A stretch of DNA of 5,711 nt from Candidatus Woesearchaeota archaeon (GTDB lineage Archaea > Nanobdellota > Nanobdellia > Woesearchaeales > JABIAG01). Positions 5,647-5,711 of this stretch are shown one piece after another. Within the stretch, counting starts at the first letter, position 1, and each line of letters begins with the position of its first letter. The stretch lies in assembly GCA_019323235.1 (NCBI GenBank), contig JAHWHN010000012.1, forward strand, positions 1 through 5,711, read 5' to 3'. The position numbers and the translations under genes were made by a program. The notes beneath the pieces were generated by a model. That model made no database searches. It was not told the DNA's origin and saw only the letters and a list, made by a program, of their open reading frames with translations.

Positions 5647-5711
5647 GTAGCATAAAAATATTGGATAAAGAAACCATTAATAAGATTGCAGCGGGAGAAG
5701 TAATTGAAAGA
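5643..5711 (+). CDS. mutL: DNA mismatch repair protein MutL, N-terminal fragment
   Basis: Twenty-three codons are visible before the window ends. The sequence IKILDKETINKIAAGEVIER is the conserved opening of MutL: the first strand and helix of its GHKL ATPase domain, including the family-wide IAAGEVI. MutL is the ATP-dependent partner that couples mismatch-bound MutS to strand removal. Whether it carries the C-terminal endonuclease motif cannot be seen. Its ATG overlaps the mutS TGA in the arrangement ATGA, and there is only a weak AGG upstream (5631-5633), so translation is likely coupled to that of mutS. Confidence 0.93.
   Translation, partial: MSSIKILDKETINKIAAGEVIER

Noticed and set aside
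1..5711. tRNA, rRNA, CRISPR array, insertion sequence or toxin-antitoxin pair
   Set aside because: No GC-rich RNA-like segment, regularly spaced repeats, transposase or terminal inverted repeats were found; the two unknown genes are too far apart, of unlike signals and without family features to be called a toxin-antitoxin pair.

Overview
The window looks like chromosomal DNA from a small-genome, AT-rich archaeon, most plausibly of the DPANN type (Woesearchaeota or Pacearchaeota-like). The clues are a gene joining an AbrB/SpoVT-type DNA-binding domain to a PhoU-like region, a combination typical of archaea; archaeal TATA-box/BRE-like promoter elements; a near-perfect archaeal/bacterial Shine-Dalgarno sequence in front of one gene and none in front of another; and T-tract ends of transcription units. 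The genetic code looks standard. The lineage is inferred from gene character, not from a marker gene.

Layout. Bases 1-479 hold the 3' part of a HAD-superfamily phosphatase on the + strand. It converges on a 308-residue AbrB-PhoU-type regulator on the - strand (551-1477), with a hairpin and T-tract between them. A 175-bp AT-rich divergent promoter region (1478-1652) carries a strong TATA element for the regulator, an imperfect 34-bp dyad and a 10-bp direct repeat. It leads rightwards into a 125-residue protein of unknown function (1653-2030) with an unusually strong double ribosome-binding site. A second unknown protein of 265 residues follows (2113-2910), apparently on a leaderless or very short-leader transcript. 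After a TATA box and a leader of about 75-80 nt containing a stable hairpin comes a complete bacterial-type mutS (3094-5646). Its stop codon overlaps the start of mutL (5643 onward), which runs off the window.

How the genes work together. Only mutS and mutL form a clear functional unit: mismatch recognition and its ATP-driven partner, translationally coupled through an ATGA overlap. The MutS protein ends in QLTLSGFEK, which resembles an archaeal PCNA-binding (PIP) box and so may tie a bacterial-derived repair protein to the archaeal sliding clamp. The other genes show no evident link to repair. I see no mobile element, CRISPR array, RNA gene or clearly new multi-gene system. The less ordinary items are the MutS tail, the structured mutS leader, the dyad in the divergent promoter and the two unrecognised proteins.
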